From assembly GCA_025454525.1 (NCBI GenBank), contig JALOOG010000069.1:1-35935 (forward strand): DNA of 35,935 nucleotides. Reading direction: 5' to 3'. Numbering within the stretch: the first letter of the stretch is position 1; every line of letters starts with the position of its first letter. A program made the translations under genes and the position numbers. Origin of the DNA: Anaerolineae bacterium. GTDB lineage: Bacteria > Chloroflexota > Anaerolineae > Aggregatilineales > Phototrophicaceae. Of this stretch, positions 32,836-35,935 are shown one piece after another. Under the pieces are notes generated by a model. The model searched no databases and was not told the origin of the DNA. It saw only the letters and a program-made list of their open reading frames with translations.

Positions 32836-33606
32836 ATGCTCAAATTGACCGTCGTACTACCAACTTATAATGAGGCGGAAAATTTACCCCAAATGGTAGC
32901 AGCGTTGTTCGCATTGGAGATTCCGACTCTGCATATTCTAGTGGTGGATGACAATTCCCCCGACGGCACGGGGCAGATCGCCGATCGCTTGGCAGAACAG
33001 CATACCGGACGGCTCTCGGTGCTACATAATCCGAATAAGGGTGGACTCGGCCCGGCATATATCCTTGGCTTTAAGCGTGCGATTGCTGACGGCGCGGATT
33101 ATATCCTTCAAATGGATACGGATTTTTCGCATCAACCGAAGTATGTCCCAGAACTGTTGCGCGCTTTGGAACAAGGTTATGATGTCGTGTGTGGATCGCG
33201 TTATGTGCGTGGTGGCGGAGTTGATCAATCGTGGAGTCTCTATCGCAAGCTGTTAAGCTGGTTTGCCAATGCGATCTACGTCAAGGCGATCTTACATATT
33301 CCGGTCAACGATGCGACAGGGGGCTATCGGTTGTGGCGGCGTGAAACATTGATCGGACTCGATCTGGATCGTGTGGCCGCGAATGGGTATGTGTTTCAGG
33401 TTGAGATGATCTACGTCACCTATCGCTTAGGTTATCGCATTACCGAGATCCCGATCTATTTTCCGGATCGCACGATAGGCGAGTCCAAAATGGATCAACG
33501 GATCGCCCGTGAGGCCGCCTTGCGCGTGTGGGAGATCTTAGGGCGGCATCGTCAACTCACGCCACAGATGCGTCGCACTGAGGCCTATACCCCGTTAAAA
33601 ATCTAG
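32836..33606 (+). CDS. Polyprenol-phosphate mannosyltransferase-like GT2 (DPM1-like)
   Basis: A 256-aa glycosyltransferase family 2 enzyme. Motifs: VVLPTYNEAENLP at the N-terminus, VVDDNSPDGTGQIAD (nucleotide binding), LQMDTDFSHQP (the DxD-like metal site), VCGSRYVRGGGVD, NDATGGYRLWRR, GYVFQVEMIY and FPDRTIGESKM. These match dolichol/polyprenol phosphate mannosyl synthase, which moves mannose from GDP-mannose to a lipid phosphate. It lacks C-terminal membrane helices, like soluble DPM1. It could feed lipid-linked sugar to GT-C enzymes such as the one encoded at 31210-32319. Transfer of glucose or another sugar cannot be excluded. Confidence 0.88.
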   Translation: MLKLTVVLPTYNEAENLPQMVAALFALEIPTLHILVVDDNSPDGTGQIADRLAEQHTGRLSVLHNPNKGGLGPAYILGFKRAIADGADYILQMDTDFSHQPKYVPELLRALEQGYDVVCGSRYVRGGGVDQSWSLYRKLLSWFANAIYVKAILHIPVNDATGGYRLWRRETLIGLDLDRVAANGYVFQVEMIYVTYRLGYRITEIPIYFPDRTIGESKMDQRIAREAALRVWEILGRHRQLTPQMRRTEAYTPLKI

Positions 33607-33632
33607 ACAGGCGACCCGAAGATGCGCCTGTC
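33606..33632. terminator. Hairpin between convergent GT2 and reductase genes
   Basis: Arms GACAGGCG (33606-33613) and CGCCTGTC (33625-33632) with an 11-base loop. On the minus strand TAGATTTTTAA follows, so it best serves the reductase gene; it begins at the GT2 stop codon. Confidence 0.6.
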
Positions 33633-33638
33633 ACAAGC

Positions 33639-34169
33639 TTACGCGGGAACGTAGACCAATCGGATCACATCCTCACCAATCCGATCATGAGTCATCAGGC
33701 GGAGTCGTGATCGGGATTGGGCAAAATAAGGTGTTCCGTGACCCAGTACGACGGGATGTAGGTAGATGCGATACTCATCGATCAGACCCAGTTGGGTGAG
33801 GCTTTGCGCTAAATTTGTCCCAGCAACTTCGATCTCTCCGTCGCGCTCCGCTTTCAGTTTACGGATCGCGACTTCAAGATCATCATCAATCAAAGTAGCG
33901 TTGGGGCCGACAGACTTCAACGAGCGCGAAACGATCCATTTTGGCTGTTTTCGCCAAGCTGCGGCGTAGGCCTGTTCTTCGGACTTCCATTCGGGATGAT
34001 CGTCATCCCAATAACGCATGATCTCGTACATTTTGCGACCGTAAATACTACCCGACTGCCCTTGTGCTTCTTCAATGAAGTATCGAAAGAGCGTTGGGTC
34101 TGGTGAAAACGCTGTATGGTCAACGTAACCATCTAAGGACTGATTCATTCCGAACACCAGCCTAGCCAT
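33639..34169 (-). CDS. RibD C-terminal / dihydrofolate reductase-like protein
   Basis: A 176-aa protein of the DHFR/RibD-C fold. The N-terminus MARLVFGMNQSLDGYVD, the middle SGSIYGRKMYEIMRYWDD and the C-terminal part GEIEVAGTNLAQSLTQLGLIDEYRIYLHPVVLGHGTPYF are the standard family motifs, with the last binding NADPH. Members of this stand-alone group (YwjB/YyaP-like) are annotated as dihydrofolate reductases, but the real substrate is usually unknown. ATG 34169 has AAGGAACAAGG upstream; the longer frame to 34229 is unlikely. It is a single gene. Confidence 0.85.
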   Translation of the reverse strand: MARLVFGMNQSLDGYVDHTAFSPDPTLFRYFIEEAQGQSGSIYGRKMYEIMRYWDDDHPEWKSEEQAYAAAWRKQPKWIVSRSLKSVGPNATLIDDDLEVAIRKLKAERDGEIEVAGTNLAQSLTQLGLIDEYRIYLHPVVLGHGTPYFAQSRSRLRLMTHDRIGEDVIRLVYVPA

Positions 34170-34299
34170 CCTTGTTCCTTTCTTCACCCGGCACATCGGT
34201 GCTTGCATCCCGTCATTACCGAAAACCATCGGATCGGGATGCTTCTCCGTGAGATTAGAACAGATAGTCTACCATACTTGCGCGTTGCGTGCCTATGAA

Positions 34300-35682
34300 T
34301 TAGTGCGAAGGGGCGGTTTGTGCTTTGAGCGAGACCGCAGTTTGTGGTGACCGACGATAGGTGAAGGCTCGCCATACAATCGACGGTTTAAATAACACAC
34401 TGGCCGGTTGATTCATATTCATCACCTGCATAAACGACTCGGCGATGTCATTATGATACGGTAAAATGTGAATCACCCGATCGATATACTGTTGGATCAA
34501 GCGGGTCATGCGACCGGGACGATCGCCGATCGTGGCCTTATGACGAAAGTCCTCACCCGTCGATAAGAGCCACAAGGCTCGATTTTGTTTGGCTAAATCC
34601 ACTTGAAAGCGCCGGCCCAGCCCGTGGAGATCACCTTTAGCGGCTTTAAAAGTCTTAGCGAGTAATTCCACTCCCATCGCGGCCGCGGTCATGCCCTGCC
34701 CATAGATCGGGTTAAATCCGCACACGGCATCGCCTAATAGTGCGAAGCGTTGCGGGAAACGGCTCAATTTTTCGTAATGGTGGATCACGTTCAAGGTACG
34801 ACGATACCCCACAATGTCACTGATCGGCGTTGCGTCTTGAATCAGATTATAGAGGAGCGGCTCACGCAAACTACGGGCAAACTCGACAAAACCATCGGGA
34901 TCGGTAGGGGGATAATCGCCACTGTAACCCCCTAATGACACCATCCACACGTTATTTTCCACCTCAAAAATCGCACCACCGCACGTATCAGGCGCTTTTG
35001 CGGTCATCAACAACAATCGCCAACCGTCTTTGAAGGTCGCGGGTTTTTGATACAGGCACGTCGCATATCCCACTAAGGGATCGACGGTGGTTTCAGTTGG
35101 TTGTTCATAGCCTAAATCCTTAAGCCATTCTGGAGACTTTGAGGAACGGCCAGAAACATCAATAACAAAATCGGCTATTAAATCCTGTTCTTCTCCGCCT
35201 GCACCCCGTGCTTTCACGCGGACTCCGGTGATCGTTTCCCGCAATGAGTCGGTTAATAGCGCACGCACATCGGTGTTTTCGTGGATCGTCACCGTTGGGA
35301 TCGCGAGGACTCGTTGCCGGATCACCCATTCCACCAAAGCACGAGAGGCTACTGGGGAATAGAGATCGGTTTCAAGCGATTGTAACCATCCGCCCAACGA
35401 GAGCAACTTAACATCGCGTCCCCAATTGGCCATGTTTGCACCATGTGCGACCAACTCATCCTCAAAGCCAGGCAATAGGCTTTCAATGATCTTCATACCG
35501 CGGGTGAGCAGATTATGGACGTGTTTACCCTGGGGGGTGCCGGTGCGTCCGTCTGGGGTGGAGGGAAGCTGATCGCGTTCGATAAGGGTGACTTGCTTGA
35601 AATAATCCGATAGGATGCGGGCAGTCAATAAACCGCCGATACTTCCGCCGATCACGATTGCATGAGCGTGTTGAGGAGTCAT
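34300..35682 (-). CDS. FAD-dependent monooxygenase-like oxidoreductase
   Basis: A 460-aa flavoprotein of the PHBH/UbiH-type group. It has a dinucleotide-binding motif AIVIGGSIGGLLTARIL (from 8), then LIERDQLP, and the second FAD motif FALLGDAVCGFNPIYGQGMTAAAMG with Gly-Asp at the ribityl contact. The early motif PQGKHVHNLLTRGMKI is typical of a hydroxylase/halogenase-like branch. It would use NAD(P)H and O2 on a hydrophobic or aromatic substrate, which is not known. ATG 35682 follows AAGGA by eight bases; the longer frame upstream encodes no family sequence. No signal peptide is present. Confidence 0.83.
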   Translation of the reverse strand: MTPQHAHAIVIGGSIGGLLTARILSDYFKQVTLIERDQLPSTPDGRTGTPQGKHVHNLLTRGMKIIESLLPGFEDELVAHGANMANWGRDVKLLSLGGWLQSLETDLYSPVASRALVEWVIRQRVLAIPTVTIHENTDVRALLTDSLRETITGVRVKARGAGGEEQDLIADFVIDVSGRSSKSPEWLKDLGYEQPTETTVDPLVGYATCLYQKPATFKDGWRLLLMTAKAPDTCGGAIFEVENNVWMVSLGGYSGDYPPTDPDGFVEFARSLREPLLYNLIQDATPISDIVGYRRTLNVIHHYEKLSRFPQRFALLGDAVCGFNPIYGQGMTAAAMGVELLAKTFKAAKGDLHGLGRRFQVDLAKQNRALWLLSTGEDFRHKATIGDRPGRMTRLIQQYIDRVIHILPYHNDIAESFMQVMNMNQPASVLFKPSIVWRAFTYRRSPQTAVSLKAQTAPSH

Positions 35683-35867
35683 GGGGGAGTCCTTGATGTA
35701 TTTGATGAAGATAATCAGATGATAGCCAAATGGATCTTGATTGTCATCCGTCAAAAGGTGGAAGAAGATCAAAAAAAGCGTAAGGTGCTGGTTGTTACAG
35801 TTAGTGTCTCCGTAAACAGCAAACTGAATACTCATCGAACTGATTGAGACTTTTGAAAAGTGAGAAT

Positions 35868-35926
35868 GGATAGTGCATCATGGGAGGAAAAACCCGACCA
35901 AAGGTAATTCACCATGAGCACTATCC
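35868..35926. promoter_or_regulatory. Inverted repeat around the start of the last gene
   Basis: The left arm GGATAGTGCATCATG (35868-35882) and the right arm CATGAGCACTATCC (35913-35926) match except for one extra base. The right arm includes the ATG at 35914. It may be an operator, an RNA hairpin over the start codon, or the end of a mobile element that continues past the window. Confidence 0.4.
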
Positions 35927-35935
35927 CCGTTAGTT
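35914..35935 (+). CDS. First codons of a gene running off the right edge
   Basis: ATG with AAAGG about nine bases upstream, encoding MSTIPVS before the window ends. Too short to identify. Confidence 0.35.

Noticed and set aside
34300-35835. Longer N-terminus of the FAD enzyme starting at 35835
   Set aside because: The extra 51 residues have no family similarity, and ATG 35682 has a good ribosome site right before the FAD motif.
1-35935. CRISPR arrays, tRNA or rRNA genes, prophage or defence islands
   Set aside because: No regularly spaced repeats, no tRNA-like cloverleaf noticed and no recognisable phage or restriction genes; a tRNAscan/Rfam search would be needed to be certain about small RNAs.

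Overview
The window looks like chromosomal DNA of a free-living, didermless-or-simple-envelope bacterium, most likely a Chloroflexota (Anaerolineae-like) lineage. This is an inference from gene style: single-pass Ser/Thr kinases with Thr/Pro-rich outer regions, a membrane L,D-transpeptidase with a LysM domain, Tat-exported multicopper oxidases, and mid-GC coding DNA very rich in GATC. No rRNA, tRNA or other taxonomic marker gene was found, so the assignment is tentative.

Layout. 1-3.3 kb: the end of a secreted SH3-domain protein, an orphan response regulator, a wrecked IS1-type transposase and a membrane 'sensor' domain protein. 3.4-7.6 kb: an Erm/KsgA-type rRNA methyltransferase convergent with a very large (1081 aa) Tat-exported multicopper oxidase. 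7.6-9.8 kb: a gene graveyard with a frameshifted MFS efflux gene, an IS630-type transposase relic and unassignable DNA. 9.8-13.8 kb: a tight kinase-aquaporin-kinase cluster. 13.8-15.3 kb: a TetR regulator and an alpha/beta hydrolase behind a perfect 22-bp palindrome. 15.3-18.2 kb: a helical-repeat protein, an unknown protein and a COG0523/CobW GTPase. 18.2-20.9 kb: a three-gene ABC-2 exporter operon. 21-23.2 kb: a two-domain thioredoxin, a phosphatidylcholine-synthase-like enzyme and an HD-domain phosphohydrolase. 23.2-23.9 kb: an IS5-type relic. 23.9-26.1 kb: a two-domain multicopper oxidase divergent from a membrane diheme cytochrome c. 26.2-30.8 kb: L,D-transpeptidase, CopD-like protein, glutaredoxin-like protein and a crcB-uppP-small membrane protein operon. 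31.2-33.6 kb: a GT-C-like membrane protein, a 63-aa protein and a polyprenol-phosphate mannosyltransferase-like GT2. 33.6-35.9 kb: a RibD/DHFR-like reductase, an FAD monooxygenase and the first codons of another gene.

How the genes fit. Several loci serve the cell envelope: UppP recycles the lipid carrier, the GT2 enzyme and GT-C protein could make lipid-linked sugars, the L,D-transpeptidase crosslinks peptidoglycan, and the Pcs-like enzyme makes phospholipid. The two multicopper oxidases, the cytochrome c and the CopD-like protein point to copper-dependent oxidation outside the membrane. The kinase-aquaporin-kinase cluster is the best candidate for an undescribed system: a channel with a TIP-like predicted filter and an NPA/NAA signature, encoded between two receptor-like kinases. 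The native DNA carries a striking excess of GATC, which largely vanishes in one of the transposon relics.
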